NCBI GenBank assembly: GCA_000507305.1
Contig: DF239165.1
Span: 1-64,000, forward strand
Length of the DNA: 64,000 bases
DNA from: Breviolum minutum Mf 1.05b.01
Lineage: Eukaryota; Sar; Dinophyceae; Suessiales; Symbiodiniaceae
Reading direction: 5' to 3'
Below are positions 40,609 through 50,811 of the stretch, piece after piece. The position numbers were made by a program, and so were the translations under genes. Position 1 is the stretch's first letter. The number at the start of each line of letters is the position of its first letter. The notes under the pieces are model-generated. The model was not told the DNA's origin, searched no databases, and saw nothing but the letters and a program-made list of their open reading frames with translations.

Positions 40609-40744
40609 GTGGATCCCCTGAAAACTAACATATCTCCTCTGAAAATTGATGGGTTGGAAGATGATTCATGTCCTTTTATATAAACTGGTCCCTTTTTAAG
40701 GGTATTTTTTGTTAATTTTTCGGGGTCCCTAAAACACGCGATAG
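40609..40744. mobile_element. Family E-type TIR element acting as an intron
   Basis: The left end GGATCCCCTGAAAACTAACA is mirrored by TTGTTAATTTTTCGGGGTCC and followed by CTAAAACACGCGATAG|. The element fills nearly the whole interval between two exons that are in matching phase. Confidence 0.6.
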
Positions 40745-40857
40745 AATGGCTTCGGCCCTTGTGATTTGGATGCAGCCTCGACGCGGTCAGTCGGTCAGAT
40801 TCGATCCCCCCTTTCGTTGTCTCAAATTGCTTCTACCTACCGGTCAAACTCACATTT
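40745..40857 (+). CDS. Ankyrin-family protein exon
   Basis: In the phase set by the previous exon it reads NGFGPCDLDAASTRSVGQIR and SPLSLSQIASTYRSNSHL. SPLSL...A..YRSN matches the family block between the first two ankyrin units. A second + frame (MASALVIWMQPRRGQ) is open too. The end coincides with the start of a family A element. Confidence 0.6.
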
Positions 40858-40953
40858 GGGTGGTGGTTTCAAATGTTTGTTATTTTCACCCCTACTTGGG
40901 GACGATTCCCAGTTTGACTAATATTTTTCAAGGGGGTTGAAACCACCAACTAG
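40857..40953. mobile_element. Family A TIR element
   Basis: It runs from TTGGGTGGTGGTTTCAAATG to GTTGAAACCACCAACTAG. CACAT occurs just before and just after it, a possible 5-bp target duplication. It abuts an exon end on the left. Confidence 0.7.
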
Positions 40954-41019
40954 CACATGGAATTTGTGTTCCTGTGATTTTTTCGTGCCAGCTACACACA
41001 GTAAAAACATGTTTCGTAC

Positions 41020-41140
41020 CGGGTGATTCAAACAAAGCGACCTTTTTATCCCTTAGTTGGAGGTCACCAACAACCTTTGAAAGGGTCACTTAACTATTCC
41101 GAAAGGTAACAAAGAAATACAAAGAATTGCCAGGTACATG
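41020..41140. mobile_element. Family F element, diverged
   Basis: It starts CGGGTGATTCAAACAAAGCG and contains TTAGTTGGAGGTCACC and GGGTCACTTAACTATTCCG. The right end is weak. Confidence 0.55.
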
Positions 41141-41655
41141 TTATTTGCCTCACATTTGTCCGAATCTTGACTTGTGTAAACACTTTCCTCCATATTTTTT
41201 GTACCTCCTTGGGCTTGATTCTGGACATCTTCGTTATGATCAATGCTGATCTTTTCCTCAGAAATTCCTAGAAACTCCCTAAAACTCACAGCAAAAACCC
41301 TGAAAAATTGGTGTTGGCACACAATTTTGTCCTGATTGGACCCGGCCTGTTTTCAGGCCAGGAACTGTTAGTTGTAGGGAGGGTACTTGGAGGGTCTCCC
41401 ACTTATATAAGCGGTTAGTTATGTTGGTTATAAATGGTTATTTCATCGATTTATGCCTAGATTACCCTCCTCAAAAACTAACACATCCCCCTACCAGCCG
41501 GCAGTTTTGAAGATCATGTTCCTTTTCTCAAAGTGGGATATGTTAGTTTCCTGGAGAAGAACCCACCATTTAGGGGACGGCTCCAAACCATCATTCCTTA
41601 GCACGTGACCACAAGTCCTGGGATGATCCTCCCAAGTCTGAACTCTGCAAAACAG

Positions 41656-41742
41656 GTGCTCAAGCCATAGGCATTGCGGGTGCATTTGGCAATGACCAAG
41701 TCGTTAGGGTTCTCCTTGCAGCCACTTGGCCCACTAAAAAAG
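41656..41742 (+). CDS. Ankyrin-repeat exon
   Basis: Between CTGAACTCTGCAAAACAG and AAAAAAG|GTGGAG the exon (2 + 28 codons + 1) reads AQAIGIAGAFGNDQVVRVLL and AATWPTKK. AI.IA..FGN..VV.VLLAA is an ankyrin repeat. One or more exons on either side remain unresolved because phases do not join directly to 40857 or 43140. Confidence 0.75.
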
Positions 41743-42842
41743 GTGGAGCTCGAAAGCCTTCAAAATTTGTATGGGAATACTGGTGGATACACATAGGATC
41801 CATGGGACTGGTTTTATTTACCTACATGAATAAGTTGATTTTTTGGTAAACATGTAGGTTTAGATTTACCAATTGCATGCATCCTGTGGGATAGTATCTC
41901 AGGATTTTGGTAGACCCAAAAGAGATAATGACAATTTTTCGTAGTGTTTTTGTTGTTGAATTTCTACGGTTTTTACGGCTGATACACTAGATGACAAGGT
42001 TTCTCTTGCTGCAACATTCTCTAGATCAACCGATGCCGTTGGACGCTCCCTGAATTGAAGAACATGTTGGTGAAGAAATTCCATTGCAAAAAGGAGAGGA
42101 CTAAAATTCAAAGGCAAAGCAGGATTTATACACTAGTGCTCCAAATACCCTGTGAGACTGTGTTTAGGCACCCAAAACCCACTTGCAGAAGGGGCCCATT
42201 GGAGCACAAGGGATGGACTTTGTTTTTTTCGTTGGTATGGAAAGGCATCGACATTTTGCACACCTCCCAAAATGGCGATTTTTGCGTCACAAGTTTGAAT
42301 GTTCTCCCAAGCATCCTTAAGGGATCAATCCTTTGGGTCAAAGACGGACGAAGCTTGGTCAGTTTGGACCACGAACAAAAATGAATTTGGAATCCAAGCC
42401 ATCCCTTGAAATAGTCAGGCTTTGCTTATAAAGAAGACACGTGTTTTTTTTTTGGGGGGGGGAAGGGGGGTGAAAATGGAGATTGTTTTTTTAAGTTTCT
42501 TTGCGGAAAAACCACCTGCAATTTTTTGTAGGTAAAGAGTTCAAAGAACCCCTCCCTCATCGACATCAAGTTGACAAGTCGCAGCTTTCCGTTCAGGGGT
42601 CACATGAACCCCTTCTAGATGGAAATGAGAAGGCATAACCAAGAATGAATATGAATAAATCCGATCACACGGGAAGGCCATGACTGTACCATAGGATGTT
42701 TGAGGAATTTAGGATCAATGGTTTTTCAAACTGGGTTATTCCACCTACTTCTAAATGGTATTTATATTAGGGTTATTTCACCAGCCGATCTGGGACGTCC
42801 AAAGGCTTAGCCACCAACATTAACCACCTCACCCCTTCATAG

Positions 42843-42911
42843 GTAGCGTTTGGCTTCGGGAAATCCCTTTTCTTTCAGGGAAAAACTAGGTGGGTGAAAA
42901 ATTTCTACCAG
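42843..42911 (+). mobile_element. Family M intron-like element
   Basis: It starts GGTAGCGTTTGGCTTCGGGA and ends AAAATTTCTACCAG. It matches the element at 11007 in its opening ten bases and in TAGGTGGGTGAAA. Confidence 0.5.
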
Positions 42912-43139
42912 ATGATTGTCGTACCACCCCCCCAAAAACTAACATGGAACCTGAAAATGAAGCCTGGAAGTTTGGAGATTCCTATGAAACACCATCATTT
43001 TCAGGTTCCAGCCGTTAGTTTTCGGTGGGGGGTGGTGGGGGTGTTTTTTGGGGATTCCTTCGGTTACGTGTTTGTAACTCACCGAAGGTGTTTTTTGGGG
43101 GATTCCGCCCGTGCTGATGCCACGGTTCTGCTTTCACAG

Positions 43140-43163
43140 CAGCGAGTCTGGCAGATCATCCGG
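43140..43163 (+). CDS. Ankyrin-repeat micro-exon (24 nt)
   Basis: The acceptor ACGGTTCTGCTTTCACAG and donor ATCCGG|GTGATT enclose eight codons, QRVWQIIR. This joins in phase 0 to EAGGDP in the exon at 44182, giving the end of one ankyrin unit and the EAGGDP turn. The open frame extends upstream (DSARADATVLLS), so the exon may be longer. Confidence 0.5.
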
Positions 43164-44050
43164 GTGATTCCAGGGACCCCCGTTGTTAGGTAAGCTTCCC
43201 ATAGTATTCCCATACCATTCCCATATCATTAGGATTTTTTTTTAGGCATCCCACAGGTGATTTTTTTTGTTTTTGAAAAGGTATATAATGAAAACAAAAC
43301 TCCAACCCGTTCACCCCTGTTTCTGGGAGGGTGAAACAACGGTTGGATTTAGGTCCATATCGAATTCCATTTCTTTTCGTAATTCGAGGGCATTCAACTT
43401 TTGAAACTGATTTTTTCGCAATGAAAAAAACCTGAGGGCGATTAGGGTATATATGGGATGAATCAACCCAGTTATGTGGGGATTATTTATAGTAACCCAT
43501 GAAATAAGGGTCCCTACTGTATTTAAAACAACCAGGATGACTCAATGGAAAGTACGATCCGGTGTTTTGGTGTCAACGGGAGCCGGTGACCTTTCCCCGC
43601 GAAGTTTGATCTACCAAGTTTGATGGGAATCGGTTCAAAAAGAGGTTGCTGTTGGTGGTACCAAATGACCCAGACCGGCCTTGGACCGCCCTTGGACCCA
43701 TACGATGGTTGGAAGGGCAGTTGGCCTAAAAAATGTCGAGGTCGAGGTTTGTTGGGGAGTCAGGTAGTCTATGGTGTTCTAATATATTCCCAAGCAATAA
43801 TCCCTGAAAAAAGGATTCCTGAAGTAAAGTGAACTACCAACCTTCATGAGAACCAATCAACCTTCCAACAAAACTCCGAACCAAACATTCCAGGGTTAAC
43901 TTGTTGTTCAAGCAAAAAAGATCCATCATATTTGATGCATCTACCCGAATCTACCTAGCATTCCAGGATTGAAGGTATGAAGGTTTTAGTGAAGGGGATT
44001 CCCCTACATCCAAATGTCATGTTTTTCATTGTGGTGATGACTGGATTCAA

Positions 44051-44160
44051 CATATGGGTGTTTCCTTAGATGGTGGTACCTCCAAAACACCCCAAAATGA
44101 TCATTTTTAGTAGGAAAACCCATGGTTGTTGGGTACCACCATTTTAGGAAACCCCCATAT
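44051..44160. mobile_element. Family G TIR element
   Basis: It runs from CATATGGGTGTTTCCTTAGA to ATTTTAGGAAACCCCCATAT, with GGTGGTACCTCC / GGGTACCACC inside. It ends 21 bases before the acceptor of the next exon. Confidence 0.75.
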
Positions 44161-44181
44161 CTGCTCGATCGCCCGACTAAG

Positions 44182-44307
44182 GAGGCAGGGGGTGATCCTT
44201 CCGGCCGTCGTGGTATGAATGCCATTGATACCGCCTGTGCATTGGGAGCCACCCGTGCGCTACGTGTACTGTTGGAACTACCGCCCAGCAAGGGAGCACT
44301 TCGGACG
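44182..44307 (+). CDS. Ankyrin-repeat exon
   Basis: Exactly 42 codons in phase 0 read EAGGDPSGRRGMNAIDTACA and LGATRALRVLLELPPSKGAL. MNAIDTACALGA..ALRVLLEL is an ankyrin repeat and matches the family. The acceptor is TCGATCGCCCGACTAAG and the donor CGGACG|GTTTAT. Confidence 0.85.
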
Positions 44308-44359
44308 GTTTATTTGAAGTTTCAACACAATTTTTGGGGGAGCTGGTGGTTTTACTTTC

Positions 44360-44439
44360 TAGGTGGTGGTTTCAAATATCTTTTATTTTCACCCTTACCT
44401 GGGGAAATGATCCAATTTGACTTTGAAACCACCAACTAG
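44360..44439. mobile_element. Family A TIR element with 10-bp target-site duplication
   Basis: This 80-bp element (TAGGTGGTGGTTTCAAATAT to TTGAAACCACCAACTAG) is flanked by perfect TTTTACTTTC direct repeats at 44350-44359 and 44440-44449. It is the cleanest insertion footprint of the family in the window. Confidence 0.85.
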
Positions 44440-45440
44440 TTTTACTTTCATTTAACATCTTAAACCTATCGAAATGATAATTACACCTACCCTCTAAACT
44501 ACCCTGAAATGGCCCAACAGTTGAATGTTTACCCTCGAAACTATCCAAAATGTTGGCAAATGATGGCTTGAGTCAAGCATTTAATTACTGATGTTTAAAT
44601 AAGGGGAACATTCCATCAGAAAGCCAAAAAAACTATTGAACTGTTTTTATTTTTCCTAAGAATGCTGGATCCTCAAAACTGGTTCCTCAATACAGGTTCA
44701 TTCACCCCTCCTTTAGAGGGCCACAAACTGATTCTTAGCGAATGTGCTTTATAAAACCTTGTACCCGCTGATTGATCATTTCCATGAAAAAAACTCACAT
44801 TTCTACGTAGCAAACTCCGCCAAGCAGGCAAAGTTAGCTAACCTTTCAACGTTTGGGGCTTACATGCTTAATAGGAGAAAAAATAGAGTTTTTGCCTGTT
44901 GCTTCATTGTCCCCCCAATTGCTGAGTGAGGTTCAAAAAAAAACGTGGGTGAAATCTTCCGTGCCTTTTTTCAAAAAGCCAACAGCCAAGATAAGTTCAA
45001 AAATCATGCAACAAGTATGGCCCTGCTAATTCTTGGTGACCTTTTTTTTGGGATGGGTGAAGTGTAAGTGACCGTTGTCTGACCCTCTCAGAAAGCTGTT
45101 AGCTAAACTGACGACCTCCAAGCCTCGGGGGATAAAGTATCATCATCCCGGGTTTCCTGGGTTGCAATTTTCCTGGGTATTTCAAAGTATCTTGGAGTTT
45201 GGGTCCGGGAACATTCATGGCCAAATGAGAATTGTCCCACATTTGGTGGCTTAGAGTTCCAATCTCCCATGATCCAACTTCACCCAACATTTTGCCTTAC
45301 AAACTTTACCAAGCCCCTGAAACTAACAGCAAGTTTGCCCCTGAAAAATTGGTGGGAAAGTGATACGTTTACGTTTCCATGCGTTAACTCTTAGTTTCAG
45401 GACGTTTGTTGTACTCCACTTGCCTTTGGAAAACGCTGAG

Positions 45441-45644
45441 GCGAAACCCATTCGCCACCTTTTGCATATAGCATTGAGTTTTAATGGCGGAAATCCTGAC
45501 TTGATTTCCATGCTTATCAACTTTGGCATGAATGTGAACGAATCATTTTATCCAGAAGCACCTTTGAAATATGTGTACTTCTACTTTGGCATGAAGTACC
45601 GACTTTTGGGACCTTCTAGATTCAGAACTATATGTTTCTTGGCG
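45441..45644 (+). CDS. Ankyrin-repeat exon
   Basis: Starting in phase 0 after CCTTTGGAAAACGCTGAG it reads AKPIRHLLHIALSFNGGNPD, then LISMLINFGMNVNESFYPEA and FGMKYRLLGPSRFRTICFLA. LHIAL..GGNPDLISMLI is an ankyrin repeat and the rest matches the family segment before YHHRGATPLM. The 3' edge is uncertain: the next exon starts in phase 1, which the visible GT/GC/GA sites near 45641-45652 do not give cleanly. Confidence 0.75.
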
Positions 45645-45671
45645 TTCAGGATGTGTTTTTTTTTTCCCGTG

Positions 45672-45764
45672 CCCTTTTCGGGATTGTTAAGTGACCCTTT
45701 CAAAGGTTGTTGGTGACCTCCAGCTAAGGGATAAAAAGTCACGGCTTGAATCACCTGGTGTTTG
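45672..45764. mobile_element. Family F element
   Basis: The right end GTCACGGCTTGAATCACCTGG and inner TTGTTAAGTGACCC / TGACCTCCAGCTAAGGGAT blocks match the family. The left end is diverged. Confidence 0.6.
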
Positions 45765-46622
45765 GTGTTTTTTCCTATTAAACAACCAGGATTCAATGTT
45801 GTGAAATCATTTGAGCCATTTTCTTAACAAGAGTTCTTCCATGAGATGTGTTCGAATGGTCCATCATCCCAAAGGTCCAGTGATAAGCAAATGGGCAAAA
45901 GATGGCCATTTCCCCCTAGTAAATGACGAGCAAATGAGATTTTTTGGTTGGGGGTGACTGGCACGGGCCAGTCAATTCACAAAAATCGGAAGTTTCAATA
46001 CTATATAGTTTGTAGTTGTACTAATAGTGACACCCGAACGCTGCTAAAAAACCATTCTGGGTATCCTAACATATCATATCCTATCAAAAGTCACTGAATT
46101 GAGTCGATGATGTTCCGAACTTCCCGTTTGGTGGGATATGTGATCGTTCCCTGGAGGGGAAACATGTTTTTGTTCATCGATTTTTGGGGGACTTTCAAGG
46201 GGTGAATCAATTTCACCATCTTCGTTGGGGAGCTTTGAGTAGATGATGAGGTATGCGACAGTTCAATTACCATTCGTCCCCAAGGGTTCTATGATGAGCA
46301 GAAATGGGTGGTTGGTGGTATTCATGGTTTTAATTGACTTAATGATTTAATGCCTATTTGTACGCCTATCATTTTTTCTCAGGTCCTTTTTTTGTAGGAA
46401 CCAATTACATCACACATTCCTAGATTATTTTAGATAAAACCCACCAGCATTTTTTTTCAGCACCATTCCTATAGGAATACCATCCACCTCACGACGATTT
46501 CATGATGGAACAAAACCCCCGGTTGCGGGAGATGAGATTCGCCAACCCAACGTTGGAAGGTTGATGAAAAAAAAACCAACGGGTAAGGCCAATGAACCAT
46601 GGTGAAATTAGAGCGACCTCAG

Positions 46623-46697
46623 GGGAAATGCCGCGAACACTTGCAGCCCCGCATCGGTCATTCCCGTAGAACCAACGTGGAACTTGAAAACGCATCG
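46623..46697 (+). CDS. Candidate exon of uncertain membership
   Basis: Between GAGCGACCTCAG and GCATCG|GTAACC the phase-0 reading is GKCREHLQPRIGHSRRTNVE followed by LENAS. The family protein does not need it at this position, so it may be an alternative exon or chance. Confidence 0.3.
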
Positions 46698-46932
46698 GTA
46701 ACCATGGAAAACCCTCACAACATACACCCCGAAAACCACCATCCCTGAAACTACCATACTAGTAGCACCTGAAAATATAGGCCTAATTTGCCCCCAAAGG
46801 GACATTTCAATCATCTTCCAAGCATCCATTTTCAGCTGCTATGATATGTTTTAGGGAGGGTAGTGATCCAAGATGTCTCCCAAATGGTCAGCATGTTTCC
46901 CATTTAGTCGCTCAAAGACAACAGCCATTGTC

Positions 46933-47500
46933 CGACCTAAAAATGCACCATTTTTCAGGATGGGAATCTTATACTCAATATAGACATGGCTAAAAAAAAA
47001 TCAAGTCACCTACCTAGGTAAGGTTTTTGTTGGAGATCTGTTGGTATTCATTACGTCTACCCCCCACCCAGTAAACTAAAAATGGAATATGTAATCCTGG
47101 TGGTGACTGTTACTGGGTGGGGGTAGTTCCAAGGTATTCAAGTCTAAAATCTTTGAATACCCTTCAGATGTGGTAAGAAGTTTCGGGTTCACGAAAACGA
47201 GTCCGGAGGGCTCCGAGTCGCAAGTCATGGCCCAAGTCATGGGTTTCCGACCCAAAAATGCTTGAAATTTAGATATCTTCAGGATGGGAATCCTTACTCA
47301 ACAAAAAGACAGGCTTAAAAAAACAAGTCACCTACTAGGTAAGATTTTTGTTGGAGATCTGTTGGTATTCAGGTCTAAAATCTTTAAATACCCTTTCGAT
47401 GTGGTGGCACAAGTTTCGGGTTCACGAAAACGAGTCCGGCTGGGGCTCCGAGTCATGCGAGTCATGGCCTTCCCCAAGTCGCGGGACATTCGGTTTCGAC
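46933..47500 (+). repeat. Direct tandem duplication (about 250 bp) with an insertion in one copy
   Basis: Copy 1 (46933-47247) and copy 2 (47248-47500) align over CAGGATGGGAATC, AAGTCACCTAC, TTGTTGGAGATCTGTTGGTA and TTTCGGGTTCACGAAAACGA. Copy 1 carries an 82-bp insert (47051-47132) absent from copy 2. The duplication lies in the intron just before exon 47521. Confidence 0.85.
47051..47132. mobile_element. Small TIR element with 8-bp target duplication and empty-site counterpart
   Basis: The inner termini CTACCCCCCACCCAGTAA and TTACTGGGTGGGGGTAG pair. The insert is flanked by GGTATTCA on both sides (47043-47050 and 47133-47140), and copy 2 of the tandem duplication keeps the uninterrupted site with a single GGTATTCA (47364-47371). 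Confidence 0.85.
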
Positions 47501-47520
47501 CGAAGCCGTTGATTTTTGAG

Positions 47521-47556
47521 GTTATCATCACCGCGGAGCAACGCCATTGATGCTCA
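47521..47556 (+). CDS. Ankyrin-repeat micro-exon: HHRGATPLM
   Basis: After GCCGTTGATTTTTGAG the 36-nt exon reads YHHRGATPLML and stops at GATGCTCA|GTCTCT in phase 1. Joining to 49117 gives GATPLMLSVLSGYFTAAELL, the expected family block. Confidence 0.75.
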
Positions 47557-48475
47557 GTCTCTTGGACAACGGGAAAACGACGACCTGTGGCACCGAAGCG
47601 GATAAGTTTAGGGAAACACCTGAATACTAACCAAGCCATTTTGGTGTTTTTTTTCTAAGTTTGCCCCTGAAAATGATTAGAATTCCTGAAAGGAAAAATG
47701 TCATTTTCCAACCTTTTCAGGGGGTTATGTTAATTTCAGGCAGGGTACCGGACATGTTGACAAAAAATCTAGTGTTGTAAATATCAGAGTTCAATGACCT
47801 TCTTACACGTGTTTTTACATGAACACTCTTAAGCAACTCTTCCCAAATTCAATTCCGCTTGCGATTATCACAGTAATTTGCCGGATCGATCCTGGGATGA
47901 TGGCCGAAAAAATCAGAATTTGTTGAACCGCACCTGGGTTTTGGTAATTAGGAGTTATAACAAGTTATACCCTTTTGATCCCTAAATTACTGATCCAAAG
48001 GTAAAAACCCAACCAAACAGTTTAGTATTCCAAGAAGTAGCAGGGACCTTTTCATGTGCTTCAAACTTGAAACTTACAGTTTGCATCAGTTTGTTTCTGG
48101 AAAATGATGCCGGAAGATGATGTGTGGCTTTCCAACACCATGGGCCGGGGTCTATGGGGCCAAGGCCTTCCCGAAATTAATTGAATTTTCTGACCTCAAA
48201 AAACTAGCCTAATTTTGAGGGAACCACCCTCATGTGACTTGTATAGGTTGAAGTACTTGGATGATTTGTTGGAATACTAAGCCTCTAACATGCTTGGGAT
48301 TACTAATATACACCTGAAATCCTTGATGACCCGGCTGTTTTTCTATTAGGATGGAAATCTTTGAAGGGTGTCCACAAAACAGTCATCAGATTCCAGGGTA
48401 TACGAGGGTATTTTTGTTGTGTTCTTTGCTTGATGGGCTTCCCAGGGACATGTGGAAGTCGTAGCTCCTTCAAGC

Positions 48476-48590
48476 CTGTTGATGGTTCAGAGATCCGGCG
48501 AGAAAACCACCTGGGATGTATAAAAAAACTCTATGAATACTGGGATATCTTACTACATCAACTGGTGCAGGATTTCTGAACCATCAACAG
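48476..48590. mobile_element. Family D TIR element
   Basis: It runs from CTGTTGATGGTTCAGAGATC to GGATTTCTGAACCATCAACAG. It is intronic in the ankyrin gene. Confidence 0.75.
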
Positions 48591-48668
48591 TAGTATTGTT
48601 GCTTCAAGTGGCCGTTGGAACAACAACTTTTTTGGGAGCTAAGAAGCTGAGGTTGATGTGTTTCCTAC

Positions 48669-48780
48669 TTGAAGGATCACCCGACTTAGTAAGTGGTTTG
48701 TTATGGGGGTTCTCCCTAGTAAGGGGACTTACTAACCATGATTACCAACCACTTACTAAATTTGATGATCCTCTAAGTAT
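48669..48780. mobile_element. Family C TIR element
   Basis: CTACTTGAAGGATCACCCGA pairs with TTTGATGATCCTCTAAGTAT, and inner AGTAAGTGGTTTG / CCACTTACT arms are present. Other copies lie at about 4993-5175, 16475-16602 and 57955-58110. Confidence 0.6.
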
Positions 48781-49116
48781 TCGTTGGGGAGCTAAAGAAC
48801 TCCAGAATCCTGATAAATCACTAGGTACTCATGCTATGTGAGGCCATATCCACGCATTGTGCCCAGGAAAATTCCGAGAGACCCCTGGAACATACCAAGG
48901 TACCCCAAAATACAAATATGAACGGATTGCCATATCAACTAATGATGGCTAGTCAACCTACCCTCCCCCAACATACCCCCCAACCCCCCCGAAAAAAATT
49001 CTCATATTCCCTATTAAGGATTTGTTTAATTAACCATTAGGTTTCCCTAGATTCACAGCCCATCCATCCAACCTGCCCAACGTTAACCACACCCGCCACC
49101 CGCCACACCATCCCAG

Positions 49117-49217
49117 GTGTTCTGTCGGGTTACTTCACGGCTGCCGAGCTTCTCTTGCAGGCCAAGGCGGAGGTGGCCACACGCAACGCGCGCCGCATGA
49201 CGGCCTTCGATCTCGCC
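49117..49217 (+). CDS. Ankyrin-repeat exon
   Basis: After CACACCATCCCAG it reads VLSGYFTAAELLLQAKAEVA and TRNARRMTAFDLA, an ankyrin repeat (G....A.LLL...A....RN.R..TA.DLA). The phase-1 start fits 47521-47556. The donor CTCGCC|GTGCGG leaves phase 0, matching 50037. It is GC-richer than its surroundings. Confidence 0.85.
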
Positions 49218-49305
49218 GTGCGGCCTGGCTCTGAACGAAAATCCCAAAGTAAACAACCACCTCAAACGACATGTAAAGGGGAAAAACCCGGCCAAAACAG
49301 ACATG

Positions 49306-49400
49306 ATACCCTCCAGGGAACTAACATATCCCCCAAAAATGGCATTTTGAAGATGATTTTCCTTTTTCTCAGGTGGGATATGTTAATTTCCAGGAGGGTA
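49306..49400. mobile_element. Family E TIR element
   Basis: It runs from ATACCCTCCAGGGAACTAAC to GTTAATTTCCAGGAGGGTA. Confidence 0.75.
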
Positions 49401-49857
49401 TTTACCATAATCAACCGGTGCTTTGGATTTTTTTTCCATGAAAAAGTACTTTGGGATTGATTTTTACTCTTCAGGGGGCTAGTTCAGGTAGTTCCAGGGA
49501 GAGTATCTCTTTGTTCTTTAAGAGCCATTTTGACTCTCTGATGTTTCGGCAGGAAAATCGTAGAAAGGTGAAAAAAGCGGACTAATTCCAATGAACGATT
49601 TCATTTCGCAAAAATTGCATCCATGGGACGGCAGTGTATATGTACCTACATTCATGTTGCTTGATCTTGATGTAATATCTTTCGTTGGTATAAATCATGT
49701 ATGTATAAATCTATATGTAAAATTCTACCAATCTCCATGGGATTTCATCAGCTTTTAGAATATATAATGAACAAGAACCTAGTTGTTTACGGTAATATGG
49801 AGGGATTATGTCTACTACACAGCTAAATGGGGATTATGTCATAAACCATTATAAGGA

Positions 49858-49975
49858 TCATATGGATGTTTCCGAAAATAGTGGCATCCCCAAATCATCC
49901 ATTTTAATAGGGTTTTCCATTATAAACCATCCATTTTGGGGGCCCTCCCCTATTTTTGGAAACATCCATATAAGG
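49858..49975. mobile_element. Family G TIR element
   Basis: It runs from CATATGGATGTTTCCGAAAA to TTTTTGGAAACATCCATATA, with CATCCATTTTAATAGGGTTT inside. Confidence 0.75.
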
Positions 49976-50036
49976 ATCCCTATAAAACAACCAGGATTCA
50001 GAATGGTATCCAGCATTCAGGCAATCAGCTCCGCAG

Positions 50037-50270
50037 AGTTTGTTAAACGACTTACTCAGCCGCGGAGCTGATCGAAGCTGTCGTATTTCTTCATTGCATC
50101 GATGGCAGATGCGTCAACATAGCATGTCCTTCAGCAGTGCCACGGGAAGTCAGCAGAGCAGCGAAATGTTGGGGGGGGTTTGTGCTTCGGAGGACGGACC
50201 AAGGGGGGGGGGGAAGTTGGAGTTGGAACCGTTTGGGGGGGGGGGTTTTCTTCAGTCAAGTTGGGAAGGA
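50037..50270 (+). CDS. Ankyrin-family protein, last recognised exon
   Basis: After ATCAGCTCCGCAG it reads SLLNDLLSRGADRSCRISSL, then HRWQMRQHSMSFSSATGSQQ. The first part is the end of an ankyrin unit (LL..GAD), followed by a Ser/Gln-rich tail. The frame stays open to a stop at about 50379-50381, but three runs of 8-11 G bases (50167-50240) make the distal frame unreliable, so the end given is arbitrary. Confidence 0.65.
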
Positions 50271-50570
50271 GAAATTTCATGTTGGAATGCCCCAACAAAA
50301 TGTTTTTCAAGGTGGGGTGCGTGCCTTGGGAGTATTTATATAAAAGCAAACAGAAAAGTGTGCCCCTATTCTGATTTCTAAAGTCTGTCTTACCAAGCCA
50401 GATGTTTTTTGATATCTAGTATTACCACATTCGAATGCGTCATCCTCAAAACGAATGAGATGATGGCAGTATTTTCCAGACTAGTCTTGCCTTCTTTGCA
50501 GGGAACTGGTAGGTTCCATTTTTGCTTTTGGAATGTTTGCTGGCTGTGCTTCACAATCAGCAAATGAGCA

Positions 50571-50667
50571 ATGGATGACAATTTTCCCTGCTACATGATG
50601 CTAAATGACTTCTCACATGAGCAAACCGATCAGTTGGCATCGCCAAGTCGAATTCATGAATTTCAAG
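50571..50667 (+). CDS. Candidate first exon of a downstream gene
   Basis: The ATG in GAGCAATGGATGAC is preceded by an in-frame TGA nine bases earlier. It reads MDDNFPCYMMLNDFSHEQTD and QLASPSRIHEFQ, then the donor TTTCAAG|GTTTGT (phase 1). No domain is recognised. Confidence 0.45.
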
Positions 50668-50717
50668 GTTTGTTCATTCATTTTTGGGGCACCTCATTCA
50701 AGAACACTGAATTGTGT

Positions 50718-50811
50718 TACCCTCCAGGAAACTAACCTGTCCCACCTTAGGAAACGGAAAATCATCTTCAAAAGTGTCTTGGGAGGGGATATGTTAGTTC
50801 CCAGGAGGGTA
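50718..50811. mobile_element. Family E TIR element
   Basis: It runs from TACCCTCCAGGAAACTAACC to GTTAGTTCCCAGGAGGGTA. Confidence 0.75.

Noticed and set aside
47284..47639. Overlapping open frames of 88 (+) and 103 (-) codons
   Set aside because: They lie in copy 2 of an intronic tandem duplication, and the family-defined exon 47521-47556 uses a different + frame.
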